This document shows, in pieces, positions 42,229-51,412 of a stretch of 64,000 nucleotides of DNA. Where the stretch lies: NCBI GenBank assembly GCA_965219035.1, contig CBDCMR010000003.1, positions 1,116,001 to 1,180,000 of the forward strand. The letters run 5' to 3'. Below the pieces are notes generated by a model, which ran no database searches, was not told where the DNA came from, and was given only the letters and a program-made list of their open reading frames with translations. The translations under genes were made by a program, and so were the position numbers. This DNA is from CBDCKN01 sp965219035 (GTDB lineage Bacteria > Gemmatimonadota > Gemmatimonadetes > Longimicrobiales > Gaopeijiaceae). The first letter of the stretch is position 1. The number at the start of each line of letters is the position of its first letter.

Positions 42229-42771
42229 CTAGCGCGTCCCCGTCGTGTCGGCCGGCTCGGTGTTGGCCTCGATGTAGGCCGTGGCGAACTCCTCGACCTT
42301 CCCCTTCAGGGCCTCCTGGAGAGCCGTCTGGACGCCTGCGGACCCTTCGACCCCGACCGTCGTCGACCACCAGGTGACGGCCTCGGGCAGGGAGATCTGT
42401 GAATCCCGGGTCATCTGGGCCGACTGCTGCACCCTCAGCGACACGGAGTACGCGACGGCGCCGGAGACGCCCTCACCCTCGCCCATTACACACTCCAAAG
42501 TGATCCTCAACTCGGGCAGACCCGGGTTCCTGAGCATCTCCCCCTCGGTGAGCAGGTCGACCTGGGACTCCACGAGGATCGCCTCCGCGTCCGCCTGGAC
42601 CGCCTGACGCGTCACCCCCACGCTCTCGCACGCCGCGTCCGTCTCGGCTCGGACGAACACGCCCCCGAGCTCCTCGAGGGTGTAGCGGTTCCACACCGTG
42701 TCCTGCGCGACGAGGTCCGCGGGAACCGACATCGACGTCAGCGCGGCGAGCGCGCACACATACCGTCTCAC
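42229..42771 (-). CDS. Secreted hypothetical protein
   Basis: The 180 residues start at GTG with a short signal (YVCALAALTSMSVPADLVAQ). The mature part has an alternating strand-helix pattern with two Cys (DAACESVGV and ITLECVMGE), possibly a disulfide. No family is recognised. It lies 20 bases after the ankyrin gene in the same direction and may be the last gene of the DUF1592-DUF1552-ankyrin transcript. Confidence 0.5.
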   Translation of the reverse strand: MRRYVCALAALTSMSVPADLVAQDTVWNRYTLEELGGVFVRAETDAACESVGVTRQAVQADAEAILVESQVDLLTEGEMLRNPGLPELRITLECVMGEGEGVSGAVAYSVSLRVQQSAQMTRDSQISLPEAVTWWSTTVGVEGSAGVQTALQEALKGKVEEFATAYIEANTEPADTTGTR

Positions 42772-42790
42772 CCCTTAGCTTCCTATCCGG

Positions 42791-44602
42791 TCAGTTCTGC
42801 CTGGACGCGCCGCCGCAGGACCGGCACTGGTGATTGTTCTCCGAGCCCAGCTTCTCCAGCAGCGCGATCGTCACTGGGTGTGGCTGGGCCCTCTGCTCGG
42901 GGCTGTTCGCCATGTCCGCCGTGGTTTGGCCGCGGCGGCTGATTACGGTGACGTCCGCTCCCTGGCTCAGCAGGTAGAGGATCGTCTCGTCGTCAGCCCT
43001 CGCGGCCGAATGATGGAGGGCCGTGTAGCCGTCCCTGTCCCGCAGATTCGGATCGACTCCCAGCTCCTCGATGAGGTACTTCACGGCTGGAAGCCACCCG
43101 TCGGGCACGTGCCGGTGCGTCTGTGCAACGCGGGAGGTGCCGAAGCCCACCCCTGACGCGGCGTGGAGGGGGTGGATGCCAAGTCCACCGTGGGGAACCG
43201 GCGACAGGCCGGAGGGATCCGGAGGCTCCGGCTCACTGTTGGCCGGATTGCTTGGTATGTCCGGGTCGACGGGCTCGCGTTGGCACACCAGGTTGCTCGT
43301 CCAGATGTTCGGATCGGCGCCGTGCTCCACCAGCAGACGCATGGCCTTTACGTCGGCCGCGTAGGCCGCCCGCCAGAACGGTGTCGCCCCGGTGTAGTCC
43401 ACGCCCATCCGCCCCGCGTTGTACGCGGCGTACCAGATGTGCGTGCTGGTCCGTTCATTCGGGTCGGCCCCGGCCCGGAGCAGAAGCTCCATCAGCTCCA
43501 GATAGGAGGTCTGCTGTTGGCGGAACGCCTGGGGCTGTGGATACCACGTCCGAAGCGACCACTCGATGTTGAGCGTGGCGAACAGTGGACCCGCTCTGTC
43601 GTCGCTGAGCAGGTTGGGGTCCGCGCTGGCTTCGAGGAGCTCCTTTGCCAGGTCGTAATTTCCGTTGATCACCGCGACCAGCAGGGGGCTGGACTGATCC
43701 CCCCCCGTCACCTGATCGACGTCGGCTCCGGCCTCCACCAGGAGACGAGCCGCCTCCATGTGTCCTTCGCGAGCGGCGAAGTGGAGGGCGGCGAACCCAC
43801 CCTGTGGCCCGATCTGCTCCGTGGAAGACAGGATCCTCGGCAGGTTTGGGTCATCGGGTGCTTGCTCCGGGAGTGCGAGACAGGGTTGCCGTCGGAAGTT
43901 GGCACGAGGCCTCTCGACTTCAGCCTGCGGGTCGGAATCTTCCGCGGCCTTGCGGACCCGGGCCCGACGCTCGCGCACGGCCTTAGCTTCCGCCGCGATC
44001 TTGACGTAGTCCTTTACGGCGGTAGTGGCCGAGAGATCGGCGCCGGCGTCGACCAGCGCCCGGGTCGCCTCGAGGGTGTTGCGAACCGACGCGAACATCA
44101 CTGGCGTCCGGCTCGAGAAGGAATCTCTGGCGTCTACGTCTGCGCCGTGCTCGATGAGCGCATGGATGCCCTCGGCCGCGTCGGCCTCCGCCGCGAAGTG
44201 CAGGGACGTGACTCCCGTGGTGGTGTACGTGTTGGCGTCAGCGCCCGCCTCCAGGAGCACGCGCACGACTTCGCCGTGGCCGCTGCGGCTGGCCAGGTGC
44301 AGAGGATTGTACCCGCCGACGCGGGTGACCGGGCTCACCGTGGCACCGGCGTAAAGCAGGACCTGCGCCATCCCGAGCTCGTCGTTGAGGGCCGCCCAGT
44401 GCAGGGCCGTAAGCCCGTCCGCCTGCGCCGCGTTGGGATCCGCACCCTGCTTAAGCAGCGTGCGAACCGCCTCAACGTCCCCTCGCTGCGCCGCATCGGC
44501 GACGGGCGACTCGTCAGGAGTGGCCCCGGCGAGCAACGTGAGGCTGAGCGCCACGAGCGACGCCAGCCGAATACCGGCCCTCTTTTTTCTTCCTACTGAC
44601 AT
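42791..44602 (-). CDS. Secreted ankyrin-repeat protein
   Basis: A signal peptide (IRLASLVALSLTLLAGATP) leads into about ten ankyrin repeats, for example DGLTALHWAALNDELGMAQV, YNPLHLASRSGHGEVVRVLL and GFAALHFAAREGHMEAARLL. Repeats 1-5 and the later ones are separated by a charged linker (residues about 215-255). The last residues have a Cys pair (CRSCGG). The ATG at 44602 is chosen because it begins the signal. Exported ankyrin proteins often accompany DUF1552/DUF1592 genes, as here, and may scaffold them. The function is unknown. Confidence 0.85.
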   Translation of the reverse strand: MSVGRKKRAGIRLASLVALSLTLLAGATPDESPVADAAQRGDVEAVRTLLKQGADPNAAQADGLTALHWAALNDELGMAQVLLYAGATVSPVTRVGGYNPLHLASRSGHGEVVRVLLEAGADANTYTTTGVTSLHFAAEADAAEGIHALIEHGADVDARDSFSSRTPVMFASVRNTLEATRALVDAGADLSATTAVKDYVKIAAEAKAVRERRARVRKAAEDSDPQAEVERPRANFRRQPCLALPEQAPDDPNLPRILSSTEQIGPQGGFAALHFAAREGHMEAARLLVEAGADVDQVTGGDQSSPLLVAVINGNYDLAKELLEASADPNLLSDDRAGPLFATLNIEWSLRTWYPQPQAFRQQQTSYLELMELLLRAGADPNERTSTHIWYAAYNAGRMGVDYTGATPFWRAAYAADVKAMRLLVEHGADPNIWTSNLVCQREPVDPDIPSNPANSEPEPPDPSGLSPVPHGGLGIHPLHAASGVGFGTSRVAQTHRHVPDGWLPAVKYLIEELGVDPNLRDRDGYTALHHSAARADDETILYLLSQGADVTVISRRGQTTADMANSPEQRAQPHPVTIALLEKLGSENNHQCRSCGGASRQN

Positions 44603-44660
44603 GTCGTGCTCCCTCGGACGCCCCGGGCGTCCGGTCGTGCCTGGTGTCAGGACCCCGTCG

Positions 44661-46049
44661 TCAGATGGAGAAGGTGCCCGTGCTGTTCCCGAACGTCCCG
44701 ATGTCATTCGCGCCGAGCTTGTGCAGCATGTCGAGCATGACGTTCGCCATGGGGGTGCCCATGGGCGCCTTGATGTGGCGACCGCCCTCCAGCTGGCCAT
44801 TGGCTCCACCCACCACGAAGAGGGGGCAGCGGATGTGGTTGTGGAGGTTGGGGTCGGCCATGGCGGACCCGTACACGATCATCGTCTTGTCCAGGAGGTT
44901 CGCATCGCCCTCCATGGTGTTCTGAAGCTTCTCCAGGAAGTACGGCAGCATGGAGACGTGATACGCGTTGATCGCCGCGAACTCCCTCACTCGGTCCTCC
45001 TGATTTCCGTGGTGCGATGCCGAGTGGAACGGCATGTAGACGCCGCTCTCGGGATAGATTCGGGGCGACGCGTCCCGCCCCATCTTCAGCGTGAAGACGC
45101 GGGTGGTGTCCGACATGAACGCCAGCACCTGAAGGTCGAACATCAGCTGCATGTGCTCCGCGAAGTCGTCCGGAACCCCGACCGGGGCCTCCGGGATCTC
45201 CCTCTCCTCACCGCTCGAGTTCTGAGCCTCGATCCGCTGGATGCGCTGCTCCAACTCCCGCACGTTCTCCGTGTAGAGGTCGAGGCGATGCCGGTCTGCC
45301 GGGCCCAGCTTCCGCTGGAGGGCCGAGATCTCCTCGAGCATCCAGTCGAGGATGCTGCGATCCACCTGCCGGCGTCTGGCGCGCTGCTCAGGCGTCCCAC
45401 CGGCGCCGAACAGCATCTCGTAGACCGCCCGGGGATCACGCACCATGGGTAGCGGCTCGCTGGGAGACGCCCAGCTGATGGTGTCCGTGTATGCGCACGC
45501 GTAGCCGTACGCGCAGCCGCCGGCCTGATCCACGTTCTCGATGGAGAGCTGCACGGAGGGGATCGGCGTGTCCTTGCCGAAGCGCTGAACGTAGAGCTGG
45601 TCTATGGACGTTCCGATGTGGACATCGGACCCCTCGGTCTGCTTCGGATGCGCCTGCGTCAGGAACACCGCGCTCGTCCGGAAGTGGTCTCCGCCGATCT
45701 CCTGTGGGGAGAAGGCATCGGCCATCCTCGAGTCCGAGTCGCTGACGATGGTCAGGTAATCCCGGAAGGGCTCGAGGGAGCGCAGGCTCGTGGGCGAGAG
45801 GTCGAAGTCACGCCCTGTGGCTTTCGGCGCCCACAGGTTCAGGGACTCGCCGAGCTCGTTGCAGCCGGCGGCTCCGTGCACCTGCTCGAGGCAAACCAAG
45901 CGGGTGCGGTTGGCTGCTACGGCCGCAGGTGACGACGCCCACAACCGTCTCGCCGGGATCATCGCATCGAGAAGCGGAAGGCCGAGAGCTCCACCCATGC
46001 CGCGCAGCATCGTCCGCCGTGAGATGTGTTTTCCGGTGATGAACTCCAT
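44661..46049 (-). CDS. DUF1552 Tat-exported protein
   Basis: A twin-arginine-like signal (ISRRTMLRGMGGALGLPLLD) precedes the DUF1552 domain. Characteristic parts are FRTSAVFLTQAHPKQTEGSD, SIDQLYVQRFG, DDFAEHMQLMFDLQVLAFMS, HSASHHGNQEDRVREFAAIN and DKTMIVYGSAMADPNLH. Members resemble sulfatase/alkaline-phosphatase-like folds and occur next to DUF1592 cytochromes, as here. The ATG at 46049 follows a GAGG site; a TTG six codons upstream is possible. The gene is 92 bases from DUF1592 and 58 from the ankyrin gene, suggesting one operon. Confidence 0.85.
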   Translation of the reverse strand: MEFITGKHISRRTMLRGMGGALGLPLLDAMIPARRLWASSPAAVAANRTRLVCLEQVHGAAGCNELGESLNLWAPKATGRDFDLSPTSLRSLEPFRDYLTIVSDSDSRMADAFSPQEIGGDHFRTSAVFLTQAHPKQTEGSDVHIGTSIDQLYVQRFGKDTPIPSVQLSIENVDQAGGCAYGYACAYTDTISWASPSEPLPMVRDPRAVYEMLFGAGGTPEQRARRRQVDRSILDWMLEEISALQRKLGPADRHRLDLYTENVRELEQRIQRIEAQNSSGEEREIPEAPVGVPDDFAEHMQLMFDLQVLAFMSDTTRVFTLKMGRDASPRIYPESGVYMPFHSASHHGNQEDRVREFAAINAYHVSMLPYFLEKLQNTMEGDANLLDKTMIVYGSAMADPNLHNHIRCPLFVVGGANGQLEGGRHIKAPMGTPMANVMLDMLHKLGANDIGTFGNSTGTFSI

Positions 46050-46141
46050 CGTTCCGACCTCGCTCAAGGTTGCTGGTTCAGACAGGGGTCACTTCCGTGG
46101 TCCTTGCCGGCGCCGTCATACTGTGGTTCAGCTCGACCGCC

Positions 46142-48676
46142 TTATAGGCCGGCCGAGGTCGTCTCCTCCTCTACCCGAGCCGTCTGGAAGGCCGGGCTGT
46201 TCACGACCCCTATGACGAACGAAGAGAAGCCGTATCCGTTCTCGGCGGCGTCGCGCGTGATCGCACGAACCGTCGGCATGTCGTAGTACTCGACCCGCCG
46301 GCCCAACCCGTAGGCCATGAGGTTCGTCGCGAAGATCCGGTAGAAGACCTCCGGACGGCTCAGCAGGGCCGCCCTGAGGTCGGCGGGACCACGCAACTGG
46401 GTCCCGTCGTAGAGCTCCCCGACGGGATCGATGGGATTCCCCTCGTCCCGTGTCCGCCACGCCCCCGTCACGTCGAAGTTCTCGAGCGACAGCCCGATGG
46501 GGTCGATGACCCGATGACACGCCATGCACACCGGGTTCGAGCGGTGCTGCTCCATGCGCTCGCGCACCGTCAGGAAGCGTCCGTCGTCGGCTTCCTCTGT
46601 CTCTTCGAACGCGGGGACGTCGGGCGGGGGTGGTGGTGGCGGAGTGCCGAGCAGCACCTCCAGCACCCACTTCCCCCGGATGACCGGAGACGTCCGGTCG
46701 GCGTGAGAAGTCATGGTGAGGATGCTGCCGTGCCCCAGGATTCCCCGCCTCTTGTCATCCGGATAGGAGACCTTCTGGAAGGTCGATCCTGTGACGCCCG
46801 GGATGCCGTAGTGCCGCGCGAGGCGCTCGTTGACGAAGGTGTAGTCGCTGGTCAGTAGCTCGAGGACGCTTCCGTCCTCGCGGATGAGATGCGAGAACAG
46901 CAGCTCGGTCTCACGCCGCATGGACTCGGCAAGCGTGTCGTCGAAGTATGGGTAGGACAGCGCATCCGGGTGGATCTTGTCCAGATCCTGGAGCCGGAGC
47001 CACTGCGCTCCGAATCGCGTGGCCAGAGCCTCCTGCGCGCGGGGATCGGCCAGCATCCGGCGGGCCTGACGCTCCAGCACACCCGGGTTCGAGAGCTCTC
47101 CACTGTGCGCCAGGTCGATGAGCTCCTTATCCGGCGGGGCTCCCCAGAGGAAGAAGGACAGCCGTGACGCAAGGTCCACGTCGCTGATCCGGTGGACCTC
47201 ACCCGGATTCGCTCCGTCCGGCCTCTCCTCCATCCGGAAGAGGAAGTGTGGGCTGGCCAGCACGGCCTGGAGCGCCATGCGGACGCCGCTCTCGAAGCCG
47301 CCGTCGGCGGCGCCGCGATCGTAGAAGGCCATCAGCCCTCTGAGATCGGTCTCGTCGAGGGGCCGGCGGTACGCCTCGGCGCCCAAGCGGGAGATGATGT
47401 TCTCGGCGCAGGGGCGGGCCTCGTCCGGTGACGTGGGACGACAACTGAAGACGCGGCTTCGGGTCGGCGTGTCCGAGACGCCGGTGACCTCGTACGGTCC
47501 GAGGATCGTGAGCCGCTGCAGGTGCGGTAACGTCGTGACACCGTAGCCGCCGCCGATCTGACCGTCGGCCAGGGTGTGGTCGATGGGCCGGATCAGATCG
47601 TCAACCTCGCCCTCGAACCGGCGCAGGAATGCCGCAGTGACCCTCTTGGGGCCGGCCCGCACGTATAGGGAATCCGTCCGCATGTTTAGGCCGCTGGGCT
47701 CCGACTCGTTCATCCACGGGTCCACGGTCATGAGCGCAACCCGGGCACCGTCGATGGAGACTTCGATCTGCACTTCCCCAAAGGTCCGCCCGAAGACTTC
47801 GCCTTCCACCCCCGGATACGGTTGGATGTGGAAGACGTATTTACCGTCCGCCGGGAAGTTGTGGATCACAGAGACGCCGCCGCGCGTTCCGAAGGGGGCG
47901 CCCCCGACACGATCCTTCTGCGACGCGGTCCGCGGGAGCCGATACCGAGTCGAGTTGGGCTCGGCCTCCGGGTCCCCTAACGCGATTCGGCTGAGGTGGT
48001 TGGCTGCCCGCAGGTAGCCCTCCATCACCGTGGCCGACGGCATCTGGACGTCCGCGATATTGTCGAAGTTGGCGCTCTTGGTGTCGAGGGGGAGGAAGGT
48101 GCCGACATCGATCTCGAGTCCTAGGAGATCCCGTACGGCACTGGCGTACTCGGCCCGGTTGAGGCGCTGGAAGGTTCTCCAGCCCGGGTTCGGATTCCTC
48201 GCCGCCGCCTCGTCGATACGCCTCTCCAGATCCTCCACCAGGATCATGAGGGTGTCGCCACCCGGCCGCGGCATCCCCTGCGGCGGCATCATGCCCGCCT
48301 GGAGCTTCCGAATCATCCTCTCGGCGGTCTCCGCCATCTCGGGGGCCTTCTCCACCTCGAACCCCGTCAGCGACAAGTTCCCTGTGAGCATGAAATCGTT
48401 GTGGCAGGCCACGCAGTATCGCTGGATCAGCTCCGTCAGCTCTTCGGGGGGGACATCGGGCGTGGCTCCGTGGACCGCAGTCGGGAAAATCCTCTCGGGG
48501 ATGAGCACGGGAGCGATGGTAGCTGCCGAGACGAGGGCCTCAGGGGCCATCCTCATGGCCGGCGTTACGATAGCCGGCGCTACGACCTGGTGCCAGGCGA
48601 CCCCGGCGTCCGCCGTCTGCCCCACGAGCACGAGCAGGATACCAAGCGCTACCAGCGCGGCACTCACTGTTCTCAT
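46142..48676 (-). CDS. DUF1587/1592/1588/1585 c-type cytochrome-like protein
   Basis: The 844-residue exported protein has a first haem motif CVACH near residue 88 and a second, CMACH, near 719. Domains in order are a cytochrome-like start, the DUF1587 helix (RTFQRLNRAEYASAVRDLLG), DUF1595, DUF1592 (GVRMALQAVLASPHFLFRME), DUF1588 (RRGILGHGSILTMTSHADRT) and DUF1585 at the C-terminus (SRPEVFYRIFATNLMAYGLG). Best known from Planctomycetes but also present in Acidobacteria and Gemmatimonadota, such proteins are thought to act in electron transfer coupled to carbohydrate or alcohol oxidation. It heads the minus-strand operon. Confidence 0.88.
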   Translation of the reverse strand: MRTVSAALVALGILLVLVGQTADAGVAWHQVVAPAIVTPAMRMAPEALVSAATIAPVLIPERIFPTAVHGATPDVPPEELTELIQRYCVACHNDFMLTGNLSLTGFEVEKAPEMAETAERMIRKLQAGMMPPQGMPRPGGDTLMILVEDLERRIDEAAARNPNPGWRTFQRLNRAEYASAVRDLLGLEIDVGTFLPLDTKSANFDNIADVQMPSATVMEGYLRAANHLSRIALGDPEAEPNSTRYRLPRTASQKDRVGGAPFGTRGGVSVIHNFPADGKYVFHIQPYPGVEGEVFGRTFGEVQIEVSIDGARVALMTVDPWMNESEPSGLNMRTDSLYVRAGPKRVTAAFLRRFEGEVDDLIRPIDHTLADGQIGGGYGVTTLPHLQRLTILGPYEVTGVSDTPTRSRVFSCRPTSPDEARPCAENIISRLGAEAYRRPLDETDLRGLMAFYDRGAADGGFESGVRMALQAVLASPHFLFRMEERPDGANPGEVHRISDVDLASRLSFFLWGAPPDKELIDLAHSGELSNPGVLERQARRMLADPRAQEALATRFGAQWLRLQDLDKIHPDALSYPYFDDTLAESMRRETELLFSHLIREDGSVLELLTSDYTFVNERLARHYGIPGVTGSTFQKVSYPDDKRRGILGHGSILTMTSHADRTSPVIRGKWVLEVLLGTPPPPPPPDVPAFEETEEADDGRFLTVRERMEQHRSNPVCMACHRVIDPIGLSLENFDVTGAWRTRDEGNPIDPVGELYDGTQLRGPADLRAALLSRPEVFYRIFATNLMAYGLGRRVEYYDMPTVRAITRDAAENGYGFSSFVIGVVNSPAFQTARVEEETTSAGL

Positions 48677-49270
48677 TCTTGCCTCACGCGTTACCGCTTA
48701 AGGTTCCATGCATCAGGGCATACCTATACGCCCGTACGCCCGCTCGAAATGCCTGATTCGAGCGTGACCGGAATATCACAGCCGAGAACTCTCGCACCAC
48801 AGATTCCGTGGCTCAGCACCCGCCGGCGAGGGGTTCCGAATATCAAAGTTTACCCAAAGCCGGGATTCGAACACAGAATAGCACCGATTTCGGCGTTTTG
48901 GCCAGTCTGGAGTTGGGATTTGGCCTACGGGCTGGACTCCCCGCGGCGAGATCGGGCGTTGGGGGATTTCAGGGTGGGGGCGCTCAGGTCGGAATGAGGA
49001 ACGGAGAACCCCATGACGGCTCTCGCCGCAGCGGGGTTCTCGCTTCGCTTCGCCCGGGTAGGTGTGGCGGCCCGCCGCACCTGGGTGAGTCGATGCCTAG
49101 AGCGCTCCCCCGGCAGAGTCTGCAGGGGCGGAGTACTTGGACTGTTCAGTGCGACACTTCTCTTCGCCGCCACAGGGGACACACAAGGGCCACGGGGCGT
49201 TAGATTCTCGGATCCGGTCTGGCCAGCGGCGCCGGCCGGACGACTCGTGTGCCGGCAAAGAAAGGTCGAG
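48677..49270. other. 594-base gap between divergent genes
   Basis: No convincing gene is seen between the DUF1592 gene and the phosphatase-type gene. The only marked structure is the inverted repeat at 49004-49041. The stretch should hold two divergent promoters, but no strong -35/-10 pair stands out. Confidence 0.5.
49004..49041. promoter_or_regulatory. 9-bp inverted repeat with 20-base loop
   Basis: GAGAACCCC (49004-49012) is matched by GGGGTTCTC (49033-49041). It lies about 230 bases before the phosphatase-type gene. It could be an operator or a leader hairpin; nothing distinguishes these. Confidence 0.35.
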
Positions 49271-50881
49271 ATGCGACTGACTCGTCGCCTCCTCGTGATA
49301 GCTCTGTGGTCCGTCCTGCTCCCCGGGTGTCAGGTCTCTGGAGGGGCCGGCGCCAGCGAGAGATCTCCCGAAGGTCCCGCTCTCGTCGTGCTGATCGTCG
49401 TCGACCAACTGAGGGCCGATCTGCTGGACCGGTACGAGTCCCTCTTCAGCGGGGGCTTCCGCCGCGTGCTGGACTAGGGGCATCGATTCTCCAACGGCAC
49501 TCACGACCACGCCAGGACCTCCACAGCCCCGGGACATACGACACTCGCCACCGGCGTTCACCCCACTCGGCACGGCATCGTGGCGAATGAGTGGTGGGAG
49601 CTCCGAGCCGGGGAGTGGCGGGAGGTGTACTCCATGGCCGACTCGGAATCCGGCATCCTCGAGTTCCCGGAGATGCCCGGTCGCTCTTCTGCCAACGTGT
49701 ATCGGGAGGGCCTGCCCGACTGGATTTCTCACGCTAGTTCGGACGCCCGGGTGGTCTCCATCTCCCCCAAGGATCGGTCGGCCATCGGACTAGCCGGCAA
49801 GGCGGCGGGGGAGGTGTATTGGATGGTCGACCCCGTGGCGGGGTTCATGACGTCGACCTTCTACCACTCCGAATATCCCGAGTGGGTTCGTCGCTTCAAC
49901 GAGGAGGTGATGCCTGGGATCTACTCCGATACCGTTTGGGAGAGTCGGGTTCCCGAAGAGGCCGCGCATCTCACGCGTCCCGACACCTCCGCCTTCGAGC
50001 GGCGGGGTGTGCCCTCCTTCTTCCCCCACCGGGCCTATCAGGCGGTGGACGTAACGGACCCTGAGGCGTTGACCCGGTGGCGCTCCGGGACTCCGCTGCC
50101 GGACGCAGCCGTGCTGGGTCTTGCCGAGGCCGCGATCACGGAGCTCGAGCTCGGCCAGCGGTCGGTCGTGGACTATCTGGGCTTGTCGTTCTCACAGACC
50201 GACCGTGTGGGCCATCGATACGGTCCCCTCAGCCGGGAGCAGTTGGACAATCTGCTTCGCCTGGACGCTGTGCTCGCGGAGCTCTTCCAGTTTCTGGACG
50301 AAGCCGTGGGCCCCGAGGGTTGGGTGGCCGTCTTGTCGGCGGACCACGGGGTCCTGGAGATTCCCGAGCATCTGGCCGAGAGGGGCGTGGACGCCCGGCG
50401 GCTGGGCAGGGAGGAGCTCACTGCATTCCGGCAGGCGGTGGCCGGGGCCGTGGATGGTGGTGCGCAAGGTGACGCTCTCGCTTGGGAGGTGAAATCGGCC
50501 CTGGAGGCGCTCCCCTTCATCGAGAGAGCCTACACCTTCGCCGAGGTGGAGGACGCCCAGGCTCGACCCGATTCCTTCGCCGTTCTCTTCGCCCGCTCGT
50601 TCTCGAGAGAGCGTGTCGTAGGCCTCCCCGCCCGGTATGGGGTCTACTACCGTCACAGGCCCAACTTCATGTCGTGGAGTGGCAATGCGGCGACCCACGG
50701 ATCTCCCTATTACTACGACCGGAGTGTCCCGATCATCTTCCTGGGGGCCGGGGTCGAAGCCGGGGTCTCCCAGGAAGCAGCGGCCACGGTGGATGTGGCA
50801 CCGACTCTGGCGTGGCTGGCGGGGATCGAGACTCCTGGTGACCTGGACGGGCGGGTGTTGCTGGAGCCGGCTTCTCGCTGA
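49271..50881 (+). pseudogene. Alkaline-phosphatase / nucleotide-pyrophosphatase family lipoprotein with in-frame TAG
   Basis: The ATG with a lipobox (LLVIALWSVLLPGC) starts a phosphatase-type protein: ALVVLIVVDQLRADLLDRYE carries the metal Asp, and SGGFRRVLD follows. A TAG (49475-49477) then interrupts. In the same frame the protein resumes without loss: GHRFSNGTHDHARTSTAPGH holds the catalytic Thr/Ser region, then TTLATGVHPTRHGIVANEWW. Later metal ligands are FSQTDRVGHRYGP and LSADHGV, ending at 50881. Comparison with the family suggests a Glu or Gln codon (GAG or CAG) turned into TAG by one base change. Without readthrough only 68 residues are made. Confidence 0.85.
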
Positions 50882-51144
50882 ACGGGAGGTGCCGCGGGCC
50901 GCGCTGACAAGCGTGTGGGCGTGCCCCCGCAGAAGTCGCTCGCGCCGGGTTCAGGCTGGCCTTTTGCCTCTGAGAAGGCTAAGACTTCAGGCCGGTGCGA
51001 ATGGCGCGAGCCCACCTCTGGGCAGGAACGATTCCCGAGCGGGTAAGGGAGGGTCACCATGACGAGCGCCTCCGTCCGAGGAGACTCCATCCGATGAACT
51101 TCCGTCAGATCAGCTTCTGTCACCACACGAACCGGAGGAGGGAA
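50882..51144. other. Intergenic stretch after the phosphatase-type gene
   Basis: About 260 bases show no gene or repeat. The gap continues into the NTF2-like remnant. Confidence 0.4.
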
Positions 51145-51333
51145 ATGGACAGATTAACATCGGGTGGGAGGGGCAGGTTAATCGCCGCGATCGCGCTCAC
51201 CTTCTACCGGGACGGCGAGATCAGCCACTGCGGGATCAACTCCATCGAGCTGCTCCGCGACGCGGACGGGTGGAAGGTCACGCAGATCTCCGATACACGG
51301 AAACGGGAGGGGTGTCCGGACCCGTTGGGGTAG
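51145..51333 (+). pseudogene. C-terminal remnant of an NTF2-like / DUF4440-type protein
   Basis: The frame ends TFYRDGEISHCGINSIELLR then DADGWKVTQISDTRKREGCP, the final two strands of SnoaL/NTF2-like domains (W-K-I-x-x-I-x-D-T-R). The first 80 or so residues of the domain are gone. A short upstream Met with a GAGGAGGG site may be chance. Confidence 0.55.
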
Positions 51334-51371
51334 GCCCGGGCGGCTGCGCCCTCTCGCGGATGCACTTTCGG

Positions 51372-51391
51372 TGTGCCAGAATCCTGGCACA
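51372..51391. promoter_or_regulatory. Inverted repeat in the leader of the metallophosphoesterase gene
   Basis: TGTGCCAG and CTGGCACA flank AATC, ending 21 bases before the start codon and just before the AGGAGG site. It may be an operator or a leader hairpin. Confidence 0.45.
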
Positions 51392-51412
51392 ACACATCAC
51401 AGGAGGTGTTCC

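Noticed and set aside
43163..44599. A 478-codon plus-strand frame opposite the ankyrin gene.
   Set aside because: The ankyrin repeats on the minus strand are certain; this frame shows only reversed repeat composition.
48840..48885. On the minus strand GTTCGAATCCCGG looks like the T-loop of a tRNA.
   Set aside because: The bases on either side cannot form a T-stem and no anticodon or acceptor arm is in reach.
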